Source of the DNA: an uncultured Roseobacter sp.
GTDB taxonomy: Bacteria; Pseudomonadota; Alphaproteobacteria; Rhodobacterales; Rhodobacteraceae
NCBI GenBank assembly: GCA_947488305.1
Contig: CANKZM010000009.1
Span: forward strand, 99,656 to 163,655
Length of the DNA stretch: 64,000 bases
Reading direction: 5' to 3'
Each line of letters begins with the position of its first letter. The stretch's first letter is position 1. The notes under the pieces were generated by a model, which saw only the letters and a list, made by a program, of their open reading frames with translations, did no database searches and was not told where the DNA came from. Made by a program: the position numbers and the translations under genes. Below, piece by piece: positions 27,954-37,054 of the stretch.

Positions 27954-28997
27954 GTGACGCAACAGATCAGGGAATTGCTCGACGCCTTACCAATTCCGGC
28001 ATTGGCAATCGATGACGGGCAAAGAATTCTGGCTGCCAACGCCGAGGCCCGAAAGCTTGTCGGAGACGGGATTGAAGGTCGCAATTTTGTAACCATGCTA
28101 CGTCAGCCGGTGCTGATCAGTACGATCGAGGCTGTTTTGAAAGACGGCGCGCCGCGCGTATCACGGTATCTGGCCAACGACGGGGTTGATGACATCTCGT
28201 TCGAGGTGACGATCCGGGCAGTGCCGGCGGCCCGTGTTCTCATTGTGAGCTTTCTCGATTTGACACATTTGGAACAAGCGGGGCAGATGCGGCGTGATTT
28301 CGTGGCGAATGTCAGTCATGAGCTGCGCACGCCGCTAACCGCACTTATGGGTTTCATTGAAACGCTGCGTGGGCCTGCGCGCGAGGATGACGCTGCCCGC
28401 GATCGGTTCCTGGAAATCATGGAAGGTGAAGCCGGGCGAATGAACCGGTTGGTGGGCGATCTGTTATCTCTGAGCCGGGTGGAAGGCGAGCAACGTGTTC
28501 GACCGAGAGACAGTATGAACCTGACCGGGATTTTGGATTCGGCCATCCGCACGCTATCGCCCCTGGCGCTGGATGCCGGTGTCACTCTTGAAAAGGATTA
28601 CGCCGACAGCCCCGTGGACTTGCCCGGCGATGCGGATCAATTGATGCAGGTTGTTACCAACTTGGTCGAAAATGCCATCAAATACGGTGCTTCTGGCGGG
28701 CGCGTGACTGTTCGGATGGAAACAGTTGAGCGGGATCCGTCGATCAGGGCGGCGGCTGTTCGCCTTGCTGTGATCGACTACGGTGCGGGCATTGATGAGG
28801 TGCATCTGCCACGCCTGACGGAACGGTTCTATCGTGCTGACAGTCACCGCAGCCGTGCACTTGGCGGAACCGGGCTTGGCCTCGCGATCGTCAAACATAT
28901 CATCAATCGGCACCGTGGCAGATTGCGTGTTGAAAGCACATTGGGCGAGGGGACTGAGTTCACGGTGATTCTGCCGAGCAGCCTAACCGAAAGCTGA
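27954..28997 (+). CDS. phoR: Phosphate regulon sensor histidine kinase PhoR, cytoplasmic form
   Basis: The GTG start follows GGAGCGCCAGG. Residues 1-105 form a PAS-like domain. The H-box VSHELRTPLT places the phosphorylated His at 122, and the catalytic domain has NLVENAIKYG, DYGAGI and GGTGLGLAIVKH. The remarkable point is the absence of any membrane segment: only 13 bp separate it from the preceding gene, so no N-terminal extension fits. It would phosphorylate the PhoB encoded 6 genes downstream and presumably takes its signal from PstSCAB-PhoU. Confidence 0.9.
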   Translation: MTQQIRELLDALPIPALAIDDGQRILAANAEARKLVGDGIEGRNFVTMLRQPVLISTIEAVLKDGAPRVSRYLANDGVDDISFEVTIRAVPAARVLIVSFLDLTHLEQAGQMRRDFVANVSHELRTPLTALMGFIETLRGPAREDDAARDRFLEIMEGEAGRMNRLVGDLLSLSRVEGEQRVRPRDSMNLTGILDSAIRTLSPLALDAGVTLEKDYADSPVDLPGDADQLMQVVTNLVENAIKYGASGGRVTVRMETVERDPSIRAAAVRLAVIDYGAGIDEVHLPRLTERFYRADSHRSRALGGTGLGLAIVKHIINRHRGRLRVESTLGEGTEFTVILPSSLTES

Positions 28998-29027
28998 AGC
29001 GGAGCGCTTCATTCAGCTTTCGCGCGA
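28989..29027 (+). terminator. Hairpin at the phoR stop
   Basis: A long imperfect inverted repeat (GAAAGCTGAAGCG with CGCTTCA-TT-CAGCTTTC) spans the end of phoR. No T-tract follows, so it may only weaken read-through into pstS. Confidence 0.45.
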
Positions 29028-29131
29028 ATAATCCGTAACAATACAGGTGAGTCGCTTGGGTTTCGTTAGAACAGCTAAGGACGACTTCTGAATTAGGTAA
29101 GCAATATCAATCGCCTAAGATCAAATCCACT

Positions 29132-29160
29132 CTGTCATAAAACTGTTACGCAACTGTCAC
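29132..29160 (+). promoter_or_regulatory. Pho box (three 7-bp direct repeats, 11-bp spacing)
   Basis: CTGTCAT, CTGTTAC and CTGTCAC begin at 29132, 29143 and 29154, exactly one DNA turn apart, each followed by an A-rich 4-bp spacer. This is the known PhoB binding pattern. A -10-like TAGCGT lies at 29168-29173. It should drive pstSCAB-phoU-phoB under phosphate limitation. Confidence 0.88.
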
Positions 29161-29244
29161 AAAAGGATAGCGTCCGCGCCGTAGCTGTACCTTGAGGTCG
29201 CCGCAGGAGGTGGCCGGTGAAAACGCATTTTGACAGGAGCTACC

Positions 29245-30288
29245 ATGTCATTCAAAAAACTCTCAACTTCCACGCTGGCGATCGCAGTCGTGACTGCTGC
29301 GACAGCCGCTTCCGCCCGCGATCAAGTTCAGGTTGCAGGATCATCAACCGTTCTTCCTTATGCCTCCATTGTGGCGGAAGCGTTTGGCGAAAACTTTGAC
29401 TTCCCCACGCCCGTTGTTGAATCCGGCGGATCATCGGCTGGTCTCAAGCGTTTTTGCCAGGGCGTAGGCACCGAGCATACGGACATTGCAAACGCGTCCC
29501 GCGCAATTCGCGAGAAAGAGATAAAAGCCTGCGCAGACAACGGTGTGACAGACATCATCGAAGTGCGCATCGGCTATGATGGTATTGTTTTTGCAAGCCA
29601 GTTTGACGGACCGGACTTCACCGCCTTCACAGAATCCGACATCTTCAACGCGCTGGCGCCCAAAGTCATGGTTGATGGTGAGTTGAAAGAGAACCCCTAC
29701 ACCAAATGGGCTGATTTCAACGCCGATCTGCCTGATGAAGATATTCTCGCCTTCATCCCGGGTACCAAACACGGCACGCGTGAAGTGTTTGAGGAAAAGG
29801 TGATCGCTGCTGGATGCGAAGCTACAGGCGCGATGGAAGCCATGATCGCGGGCGGCATGTCCGAGGACGAAGCAGAAGATGCGTGCCTCGAAGTGCGCAC
29901 TGACGGTCGTTCCGTCGATATCGATGGGGATTACACCGAAACGCTTGCGTCCATCGACGCGAATGCGAATGCCATCGGCGTGTTCGGCCTGGCGTTTTAC
30001 GAAAACAACACCGACAAGTTGAAGGTTGCGACGATGGCGGGTGTTGAACCGACCACGGAAACCATCGCGGCAGGTGAATATCCGGTGTCTCGACCGCTCT
30101 ACTTCTACATCAAAAAGGCCCATATTGGCGTCATTCCCGGTCTGAAGGAGTTCGCCGAATTCTTTGTGGCGGATGAAATCGCGGGGCCAGATGGTCCGCT
30201 GGCAGAATATGGTTTGGTGTCTGATCCTGAACTTGCTGAGACACAGGCCACGGTCGCCGGCGAGCAAGTCATGGGCGGCGGCAGCTAG
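29245..30288 (+). CDS. pstS: Phosphate ABC transporter substrate-binding protein
   Basis: The ATG at 29245 follows GACAGGAGC; an in-frame ATG at 29230 is less likely. A signal peptide ends around residue 24, and the mature protein opens with VQVAGSSTVLPYASIVAEAF, the phosphate-binding loop. ESGGSSAGLKRFCQG and KHGTREVF complete the ligand site. It belongs to the longer, acidic PstS type common in marine alphaproteobacteria. Confidence 0.93.
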   Translation: MSFKKLSTSTLAIAVVTAATAASARDQVQVAGSSTVLPYASIVAEAFGENFDFPTPVVESGGSSAGLKRFCQGVGTEHTDIANASRAIREKEIKACADNGVTDIIEVRIGYDGIVFASQFDGPDFTAFTESDIFNALAPKVMVDGELKENPYTKWADFNADLPDEDILAFIPGTKHGTREVFEEKVIAAGCEATGAMEAMIAGGMSEDEAEDACLEVRTDGRSVDIDGDYTETLASIDANANAIGVFGLAFYENNTDKLKVATMAGVEPTTETIAAGEYPVSRPLYFYIKKAHIGVIPGLKEFAEFFVADEIAGPDGPLAEYGLVSDPELAETQATVAGEQVMGGGS

Positions 30289-30322
30289 TCATGAATGGGC
30301 CCGTAGGGGCGCCTTGAAGTAA

Positions 30323-30354
30323 GTGCCGGGCAGACGACCACGTTTGCCCGGCAC
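30323..30354 (+). terminator. Intra-operon hairpin between pstS and pstC
   Basis: A perfect 10-bp inverted repeat (GTGCCGGGCA / TGCCCGGCAC) encloses a 12-nt loop, with no T-tract. Such a structure after a binding-protein gene usually stabilises its message or lowers downstream expression. Confidence 0.6.
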
Positions 30355-30399
30355 ATCATCGAAACAGGTTTCGTTACCGATCAGTATTTTGAGGGAAAC

Positions 30400-31872
30400 A
30401 TGCCCGTCCTTTGGCTTTCCGCAGTCATCACCGTGTTAGCATTGTTCGGGTTCTACTTCGGACGCCGTCGCGCGTTGCAAAGCGCTGGAGGTGACAGTCG
30501 GCTGCTGCATTCATTGCCGTCCTATTACGGCTCTAACGCGCTGATGAAATCCGTGGTTCCGGCCTTCGGACTAATGATCCTCTGGTTGCTCGCGCAACCA
30601 CTTTTCATCGAAAACCGCATCGCCGGGATGATCCCGGAAAGCGAGATCTCGGAAGGATCCAACGTAGGTCTCGTGATGTCAGAGGTGCGTCGCACGGCTG
30701 ACGGGCTGAGCAATGCGGTCGCTGGTGGGTTTCTGGACGAAGAGGAATTGCAAAGCGGCGGCGCTGTACTTTCCGATCTGACACAGCGGCTGCGCGACGC
30801 CGGGCAAGTCGTAACGAATGAGATTTCACAACCGATACTGGACGCGGCGCAAACCTACCGCTCGATGAGCGGCACGTCACAGTTGCTCATGACCGTCGCT
30901 GTCATCCTTGTTGCCTTGGTCGGTGCAGGCTGGGGTGTCTCAGAGAGTGGACGCGATTTTCGCGCCCGGAATGTGGTCGAAAAGGGCATTCTGGCAATCC
31001 TCATCGCAGCGGCCTCGGTTGCCATTCTGACGACGCTCGGGATTATTCTATCGCTGGTCTTCAATACGATTGAATTCTTCAGCCTTTATCCGGCCATTGA
31101 GTTTTTCACTCTGTTGGAATGGGCCCCGAGTTTTTCCGGCCGTGGAGGCGCGTCCAGCCTTGGCATTATCCCTTTGCTTTGGGGCACTCTGTATATTTCT
31201 TTTGTTGCATTGCTGGTGGCGGTGCCCATCGGTCTTTTCGCTGCAATCTACCTTTCGGAATATGCCTCGCCACGGGTGCGGGGCATCGCGAAACCGCTGC
31301 TGGAAATCCTGGCAGGTATCCCGACTATCGTCTACGGGCTCTTTGCTTTGCTGACCATTGGGCCGTTGCTTGTGAGCGTTTTTGGCAAGGATGGTTTGGG
31401 ATGGATGGGGGGCGGGCGTGCTGTCATGACAGCGGGTATCGCCATGGGCATCATGTTGATCCCCTTCGTGAGCTCACTCTCCGATGATATCATCAACGCG
31501 GTGCCCCAGTCGTTGCGGGATGGCTCCTACGGTTTGGGGGCGACCAGATCGGAAACCATCAAACAGGTTGTCCTGCCTGCAGCATTACCGGGGATCGTCG
31601 GGGCCATACTCTTGGCAGCAAGCCGCGCAATCGGAGAGACAATGATTGTCGTTCTGGGAGCCGGAGCTGCTGCGCGGCTGTCGCTCAACCCCTTCGAGGC
31701 CATGACAACCGTGACCGCAAAGATCGTGTCACAACTTACAGGGGACAGTGATTTTGCCTCGCCCGAAGCCCTTGTCGCCTTCGCTTTGGGGATCACACTG
31801 TTTGTGTTGACCCTGGCGCTGAATGTCTTCGCCCTCTACATCGTGCGCAAATACCGGGAGCAATACGAATGA
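30400..31872 (+). CDS. pstC: Phosphate ABC transporter permease PstC, long form
   Basis: At 490 residues it is about 170 longer than E. coli PstC. The first 200 residues add two or three hydrophobic segments and a periplasmic helical domain. From about 260 the normal permease core follows, with EILAGIPTIVYGLFAL and the ATPase-contact loop SLRDGSYGLGATRSETIKQVVLPAALPG. It overlaps pstA by 4 bp. The long form is typical of alphaproteobacteria. Confidence 0.93.
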   Translation: MPVLWLSAVITVLALFGFYFGRRRALQSAGGDSRLLHSLPSYYGSNALMKSVVPAFGLMILWLLAQPLFIENRIAGMIPESEISEGSNVGLVMSEVRRTADGLSNAVAGGFLDEEELQSGGAVLSDLTQRLRDAGQVVTNEISQPILDAAQTYRSMSGTSQLLMTVAVILVALVGAGWGVSESGRDFRARNVVEKGILAILIAAASVAILTTLGIILSLVFNTIEFFSLYPAIEFFTLLEWAPSFSGRGGASSLGIIPLLWGTLYISFVALLVAVPIGLFAAIYLSEYASPRVRGIAKPLLEILAGIPTIVYGLFALLTIGPLLVSVFGKDGLGWMGGGRAVMTAGIAMGIMLIPFVSSLSDDIINAVPQSLRDGSYGLGATRSETIKQVVLPAALPGIVGAILLAASRAIGETMIVVLGAGAAARLSLNPFEAMTTVTAKIVSQLTGDSDFASPEALVAFALGITLFVLTLALNVFALYIVRKYREQYE

Positions 31873-33224
31873 CTGACGCAAGCCTTCCGTCCTCGTCGGA
31901 AAACCGCGAACGCGTGTCGCTGATGGCTCCAGACGCTCGCACGCAAAAACGAAAAGCTGCGGAGAGACGGTTTCGTATGTACGGGATCGCGGGGATTGCC
32001 ACAGGCATCTTCTTTCTGATCGTCCTGCTGGTCTCAATCGTTTCGAGCGGGGCCGGGGCGTTTCAGCAAACGTTCATTACTGTGTCGGTGTACCTGGACC
32101 CGGCGAAACTGGACAAAAACGGTAACCGGAATCTGGAAGAAATCAGCAAGGTTTCCACCTTCGGGTACACACCGCTTATTCAGCAGGCGTTGTTCGATAA
32201 GGTTCAGGAAAACGGCATTGAAACGCCGCTTGAAAAAAGCAAGGACATGAAAGCGCTGATTTCCGCGTCTGCCGCTGCACAGATCCGCGATGTGGTCATC
32301 AGCAACCCGGATCTGATCGGCGAAACCGTTGATTTCCGTATTCTCGCGTCCAGTCGTGTGGACGGTTATCTAAAAGGTCGGGTTCAACGCGAAGATGTCG
32401 CCCGCGACAAAAATATTGACGCCGAACATTTGGACCTTGTGGACGCACTGCAGCCGTTTGGCATCATCGAAAAAACATTCAACATGGATTTCATCACTGG
32501 TGCAGACGCGTCGGAAAGCCGCGCAGAGTCTGCGGGCATTGGGGTCGCCATGATAGGATCGTTCTTCATGATGCTTGTCGTTCTGGTCCTGTCGTTGCCT
32601 ATTGGTGTCGCCGCATCAATTTATCTTGAAGAGTTTGCGCCCAAGAACCGCTGGACGGACCTCATTGAAGTCAACATCGCAAATCTGGCGGCTGTTCCAT
32701 CTATCGTCTTCGGGATATTGGGTCTGGCTGTCTTCATTCAATTCATGCACTTGCCGCAGTCTGCGCCACTGGTGGGCGGGCTAGTGCTCACGCTGATGAC
32801 GCTGCCTACCATCATTATTTCGACTCGTGCTTCTCTCAAGGCTGTGCCTCCTTCCATTCGGGATGCAGCGCTTGGGGTAGGGGCCTCCAAAATGCAGTCG
32901 GTGTTCCATCATGTATTGCCCCTTGCGGCTCCGGGCATCCTGACCGGGACCATCATTGGCCTGGCGCAGGCGCTTGGGGAAACAGCACCGCTCTTGCTGA
33001 TTGGCATGGTAGGCTTCATCGCCTCCAACGCACCGGATGGGATTGCGTCGGGTCTGCTAGATCCGAATTCCGCCATGCCTGCGCAGATTTACGAATGGGC
33101 CAAACGTGCCGACCCCGCCTTTTACGAACGGGCCTGGGGCGGTATCATCATCCTGCTTGGGTTCCTTATCAGCATGAACACCATTGCAGTCATTCTCCGC
33201 CGCCGCTTTGAGCGTCGCTGGTAA
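31869..33224 (+). CDS. pstA: Phosphate ABC transporter permease PstA, long form
   Basis: This 451-residue permease has an N-terminal cytoplasmic basic region, one membrane helix (about 38-60) and a 140-residue extra domain (DUF3333-like) before the conserved core. The core has NLAAVPSIVFGILGLAVF and the EAA-type loop SIRDAALGVGASKMQSVFHHVLPLAAPG. It overlaps pstC by 4 bp. With PstC it forms the phosphate channel. Confidence 0.93.
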   Translation: MTDASLPSSSENRERVSLMAPDARTQKRKAAERRFRMYGIAGIATGIFFLIVLLVSIVSSGAGAFQQTFITVSVYLDPAKLDKNGNRNLEEISKVSTFGYTPLIQQALFDKVQENGIETPLEKSKDMKALISASAAAQIRDVVISNPDLIGETVDFRILASSRVDGYLKGRVQREDVARDKNIDAEHLDLVDALQPFGIIEKTFNMDFITGADASESRAESAGIGVAMIGSFFMMLVVLVLSLPIGVAASIYLEEFAPKNRWTDLIEVNIANLAAVPSIVFGILGLAVFIQFMHLPQSAPLVGGLVLTLMTLPTIIISTRASLKAVPPSIRDAALGVGASKMQSVFHHVLPLAAPGILTGTIIGLAQALGETAPLLLIGMVGFIASNAPDGIASGLLDPNSAMPAQIYEWAKRADPAFYERAWGGIIILLGFLISMNTIAVILRRRFERRW

Positions 33225-33236
33225 GGGAGCAAGAAA

Positions 33237-34034
33237 ATGAAAGATATGAGAATACTGGAGAGGGATGTGGACGCAACCGCCATCAAGATTTCGGCCCGGG
33301 ACGTGCAGGTCTTCTACGGGGATAACCATGCCATCAAGGATGTGAATGTCGAAATCCAGGACAAAACCGTCACCGCCTTCATTGGCCCGTCCGGATGTGG
33401 CAAATCAACCTTCCTGCGTTGCCTGAACCGGATGAATGACACAATCGACGTCTGCCGCGTTGAAGGAGACATATCCATCGATGGCGAAGACATCTATGAC
33501 AAGCGCGTTGACCCCGTGCAGTTGCGCGCCAAGGTCGGGATGGTGTTCCAGAAGCCCAACCCGTTCCCGAAATCAATCTACGACAATGTGGCCTACGGCC
33601 CGCGTATTCATGGGTTGGCACAATCGAAAGCGGACTTGGATACCATCGTGGAAAAGTCCCTACGCAGTGCTGCGATCTGGGATGAGGTTAAAGACCGTCT
33701 GACGGCGCCGGGAACGGGGCTTTCGGGCGGGCAACAGCAACGTCTTTGCATCGCCCGCGCTATTGCCACACAACCCGAAGTACTGCTGATGGACGAGCCC
33801 TGTTCTGCATTGGACCCGATTGCGACCGCTCAGATTGAGGAGCTGATCGACGAGCTTCGGCAGAACTATTCAGTCGTGATCGTGACTCACTCGATGCAAC
33901 AAGCCGCGAGGGTCAGTCAGAAAACCGCCTTTTTCCACCTGGGCAATCTGGTGGAATACGGAGAAACAGGGACGATCTTTACCAACCCCGAAGATCCCCG
34001 CACTGAAAGCTATATCACAGGCCGGATTGGATAA
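33237..34034 (+). CDS. pstB: Phosphate ABC transporter ATPase
   Basis: Walker [10 protein letters not shown], PstB-specific [10 protein letters not shown], the Q-loop [15 protein letters not shown], signature [14 protein letters not shown] and Walker [16 protein letters not shown] are all intact. It is 265 residues, normal for the family. It lies 12 bp after pstA and 4 bp before phoU. Confidence 0.96.
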   Translation: MKDMRILERDVDATAIKISARDVQVFYGDNHAIKDVNVEIQDKTVTAFIGPSGCGKSTFLRCLNRMNDTIDVCRVEGDISIDGEDIYDKRVDPVQLRAKVGMVFQKPNPFPKSIYDNVAYGPRIHGLAQSKADLDTIVEKSLRSAAIWDEVKDRLTAPGTGLSGGQQQRLCIARAIATQPEVLLMDEPCSALDPIATAQIEELIDELRQNYSVVIVTHSMQQAARVSQKTAFFHLGNLVEYGETGTIFTNPEDPRTESYITGRIG

Positions 34035-34038
34035 CCCG

Positions 34039-34749
34039 ATGATAGAAGATCAACATATTGCTTCGGTTTTTGACCGTGATCTGGAGGCCATTCAGGCTCA
34101 GATCATGAAAATGGGCGGCATGGTCGAAGCGGCGATCCGGGATAGCTCCAAATCCTTGGAAACCCGGGATGAAGAATTGGCCGAAACCGTGCGCAAGGAT
34201 GACAAGGCCATTGATGCTTTGGAGGAAATGATCAACGAAGAGGCCGCACGGGTGATCGCACTGCGCGCACCGATCGCGCGTGATTTGCGGCTTATCCTCA
34301 GCGTTATCAAGATCAGCGCCAACCTTGAACGTATTGGCGACTATGCCAAGAACATGGCTAAACGCACGGGCGTTCTGGCGCAAATGGCCCCGGTAAATGA
34401 CAGCGCCGGCGCATTGCGCAGGATGGCTCGTGAAGTAGAGCGGATGCTCAATGATGCGCTCGACGCTTATGTCCAGCGCGATGACGAACTCGCGATGGAC
34501 GTCATTGCGCGCGATAAAGAGGTGGACCAGATGTATAATGCGCTGTTCCGCGAATTCCTGACCTTCATGATGGAGGATCCGCGAAACATCACGGCCTGCA
34601 TGCATCTGCATTTCATTGCCAAGAACATCGAACGGATGGGGGATCATGTCACCTCGATCGCCGAACAGGTCGTCTACCTCGTCACTGGCGAGCATCCGGA
34701 CGAGCCGAGACCAAAAGCCGACAAGACCTCGGCCGTAGCTCAAGGATAA
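34039..34749 (+). CDS. phoU: Phosphate transport system regulator PhoU
   Basis: The ATG at 34039 is preferred to the upstream TTG. The 236-residue all-helical protein has two PhoU repeats, each with an acidic metal-binding signature (E-x3-D-x3-D/N type: ERIGDYAKNMAKR and ERMGDHVTSIAEQ). It couples Pst transport to PhoR silencing. With a cytosolic PhoR here, PhoU is the natural link. Confidence 0.94.
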   Translation: MIEDQHIASVFDRDLEAIQAQIMKMGGMVEAAIRDSSKSLETRDEELAETVRKDDKAIDALEEMINEEAARVIALRAPIARDLRLILSVIKISANLERIGDYAKNMAKRTGVLAQMAPVNDSAGALRRMAREVERMLNDALDAYVQRDDELAMDVIARDKEVDQMYNALFREFLTFMMEDPRNITACMHLHFIAKNIERMGDHVTSIAEQVVYLVTGEHPDEPRPKADKTSAVAQG

Positions 34750-34754
34750 CGTAG

Positions 34755-35444
34755 ATGTCTGCCGATCAACCCCGCGTATTGGTTGTTGAGGATGAACCTG
34801 CACAACGCGAGGTGCTTGCCTATAATCTGGAAGCGGAAGGCTTCGCGGTCAGCCGCGCTGAAAACGGCGAAGAAGCACTAGTTCTGGTTGATGAAACCGC
34901 GCCGGATGTCATCGTCCTGGACTGGATGATGCCCAATTTGTCGGGTATCGAGGTGTGCCGCAGGCTCAAAATCAAAAGCGAAACCCGCAGCATACCGATC
35001 ATCATGCTCTCGGCGCGTTCAGAGGAAGTGGACCGCGTTCGCGGGCTGGAAACCGGTGCGGATGATTACGTCATAAAACCGTATTCAATCGTCGAATTGA
35101 TGGCACGTGTACGCAGCCAGTTGCGGCGGGTGCGGCCTGCCGCAGCCGGAGAGCGGTTGGAGTATGAGGACATCGTACTTGATGCGACAAGCCACCGTGT
35201 GAATCGCGGAGAGGATGAATTGAAGCTTGGTCCAACCGAATTTCGCTTGTTGACGACGTTCATGGAAAAGCCCGGGCGTGTATTCTCGCGTGAACAATTA
35301 CTAGATCGGGTCTGGGGGCGTGACATCTATGTCGACACCCGCACCGTCGATGTTCATATTGGTCGCTTGCGGAAGGCATTGACGCAATATGGCGGTTCGG
35401 ATCCGTTAAGGACGGTCAGAGGCGCGGGATACGCATTAGGGTAG
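34755..35444 (+). CDS. phoB: Phosphate regulon response regulator PhoB
   Basis: OmpR/PhoB-type regulator of 229 residues. The receiver domain shows the phospho-acceptor in VLDWMMPN and the ADDYVIKPYSIVELMARV C-terminal motif. The winged-helix DNA-binding domain (about 128-225) has the GPTEFRLLTTFMEKPGRVFSREQLLDRVWG signature positions. It ends the pho operon and binds the Pho box upstream of pstS. Confidence 0.95.
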   Translation: MSADQPRVLVVEDEPAQREVLAYNLEAEGFAVSRAENGEEALVLVDETAPDVIVLDWMMPNLSGIEVCRRLKIKSETRSIPIIMLSARSEEVDRVRGLETGADDYVIKPYSIVELMARVRSQLRRVRPAAAGERLEYEDIVLDATSHRVNRGEDELKLGPTEFRLLTTFMEKPGRVFSREQLLDRVWGRDIYVDTRTVDVHIGRLRKALTQYGGSDPLRTVRGAGYALG

Positions 35445-35448
35445 GGGG

Positions 35449-36291
35449 CTATCCGTCGACTGTAGCCGCTCTGAGTCCGAGGATCTCGCGCGCTTGCTGC
35501 CACGTCGCGACAGGACGCTCGTATTTTTCGCATAATTCCGCTGCTCTCCGGATCAAGGCTGCATTGGACGGAGCCAGTGTATCGCGATCCAGTCTGACGT
35601 TATCTTCCAGACCCGCACGTGTATGGCCGCCAGCCGCAATTGCCCATTCGTTCACTTCGATTTGAGCAGGCCCAATCCCGGCAGCACACCAGGCAGCTTG
35701 CGGCGCACGCGACCGAATAGTCTTAACATAATAATCGAACACATCCTTGTCGGCAGGCATCGCGTTCTTTACGCCCAAAACGAACTGAACATAAAGGCGC
35801 CCGAAAAGCGCACCTTCGGAATGCAAACGTATCGCGTGTAGAACATGGCTGAGATCAAAGGCCTCGATTTCCGGCACGACTTCGAATTGCTGCATTTCTG
35901 AAGCCAGCCATGCCACAAGATCGGGCGGGTTTTCGTAGACCCGCGTTGGAAAGTTGTTTGACCCGACAGAAAGCGACGCCATGTCAGGACGCAAGGGCAA
36001 CATGCCGCCGCGCTCTTTCCCAGCACCGGACCGACCACCGGTTGAGAACTGAATGATCATGCCCGGGCAGTGCTTTTCAACACCTTCTTTGAGTCGCGCA
36101 AACTTCTCAGGATCTGACGATGGCGTTTCATCAGCGTTGCGAACATGTGCATGGCATATAGATGCACCAGCCTCAAAAGCTTCATGTGTGCTTTCAATCT
36201 GCTCTTCAACTGAAATAGGAACGGCCGGGTTCGCCGATTTTGTCGGCACGCTTCCGGTGATGGCAACGCACAAGATACATGGATCGTTCAT
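35449..36291 (-). CDS. BKACE-family enzyme (beta-keto acid cleavage, DUF849)
   Basis: The start at 36291 (MNDPCILCVAITGS) is preferred over an upstream in-frame ATG. The 280-residue TIM barrel has the family's ITGS and HAHVR motifs; the latter carries the metal-binding His pair. Family members cleave a beta-keto acid with acetyl-CoA, for example 3-keto-5-aminohexanoate or dehydrocarnitine; the substrate here is unknown. It converges on phoB with 4 bp between. Confidence 0.85.
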   Translation of the reverse strand: MNDPCILCVAITGSVPTKSANPAVPISVEEQIESTHEAFEAGASICHAHVRNADETPSSDPEKFARLKEGVEKHCPGMIIQFSTGGRSGAGKERGGMLPLRPDMASLSVGSNNFPTRVYENPPDLVAWLASEMQQFEVVPEIEAFDLSHVLHAIRLHSEGALFGRLYVQFVLGVKNAMPADKDVFDYYVKTIRSRAPQAAWCAAGIGPAQIEVNEWAIAAGGHTRAGLEDNVRLDRDTLAPSNAALIRRAAELCEKYERPVATWQQAREILGLRAATVDG

Positions 36292-36391
36292 TGGTTGCTC
36301 GTTGGGTTGGTTGAAGAAACACTCAAGCACTAACCGAAGTCAGGCGGCTTCGTAAAGTATCTATATGATTTCAGGCAATGTTTTATTTTAC

Positions 36392-36405
36392 ATAATCATG
36401 ATTAT
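36392..36405. promoter_or_regulatory. 14-bp perfect palindrome, candidate operator
   Basis: ATAATCATGATTAT is identical to its reverse complement. It lies in the A/T-rich divergent region between the BKACE gene and aroQ. The regulator is unknown. Confidence 0.35.
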
Positions 36406-36538
36406 AAACTTTAGCTATTGAGCGAGCTGTAGCGTGGATGCCGCATCCTGTTGCTCAATACACGCCCCCTTTCAGCTGTGCTGGACACGACGGCGCCTGG
36501 AGGACTAAGCAGTGCCTGACGCAAGTGAAAGAAGAACC

Positions 36539-36976
36539 ATGGCATCAGTCCTGATATTGAACGGTCCCAATTTGAACATGCTGGGCATCCGCCAGCCGGA
36601 AGTTTACGGCGTGACGACATTGGCTGACATCGAGAAACTATGCAAAGAGCATGGGCAAGCCATTGATCTTGAAGTCTCTTTCGCGCAATCGAACCATGAA
36701 GGCGCCCTCGTCGATGCCATCCACGACGCGCGCGGAACCCATCAAGGCATCATCATCAACGCAGGTGCCTATACCCATACGTCGATCGCGTTGATGGATG
36801 CAATCGCTTCAGTTGAGTTACCCACAATTGAATTGCATCTCAGCAATGTCCATGCACGTGAGGAATTCCGGCATAAGTCCTACATTGCAAAGGTTTGTTT
36901 GGGCATTATCTGCGGCTTTGGCGCGCAAGGTTACACTTTGGCGATGGACGCGATCAAAGCTCACGTCAAAGATTAA
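36539..36976 (+). CDS. aroQ: Type II 3-dehydroquinate dehydratase
   Basis: Shikimate pathway enzyme, 145 residues from the ATG at 36539 (an in-frame GTG at 36512 would add nine unusual residues). The start MASVLILNGPNLNMLG is the family signature, and the catalytic Tyr lies in RQPEVYG. INAGAYTHTS and ELHLSNVHAREEFRHKS form the rest of the active site. Confidence 0.94.
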   Translation: MASVLILNGPNLNMLGIRQPEVYGVTTLADIEKLCKEHGQAIDLEVSFAQSNHEGALVDAIHDARGTHQGIIINAGAYTHTSIALMDAIASVELPTIELHLSNVHAREEFRHKSYIAKVCLGIICGFGAQGYTLAMDAIKAHVKD

Positions 36977-37011
36977 CGTCGAATCATAATTTATTGTAAA
37001 TAATAAAAAAA

Positions 37012-37030
37012 CGCCGCCCATTGGGCGGCG
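37012..37030. terminator. Bidirectional terminator between aroQ and tsf
   Basis: CGCCGCCC / GGGCGGCG with a 3-nt loop. On the minus strand it is followed by T7, giving a strong terminator for tsf. On the plus strand it is preceded by A7 and ends aroQ. Confidence 0.85.
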
Positions 37031-37054
37031 CATTTATGTTTGAATGTGGCTACC

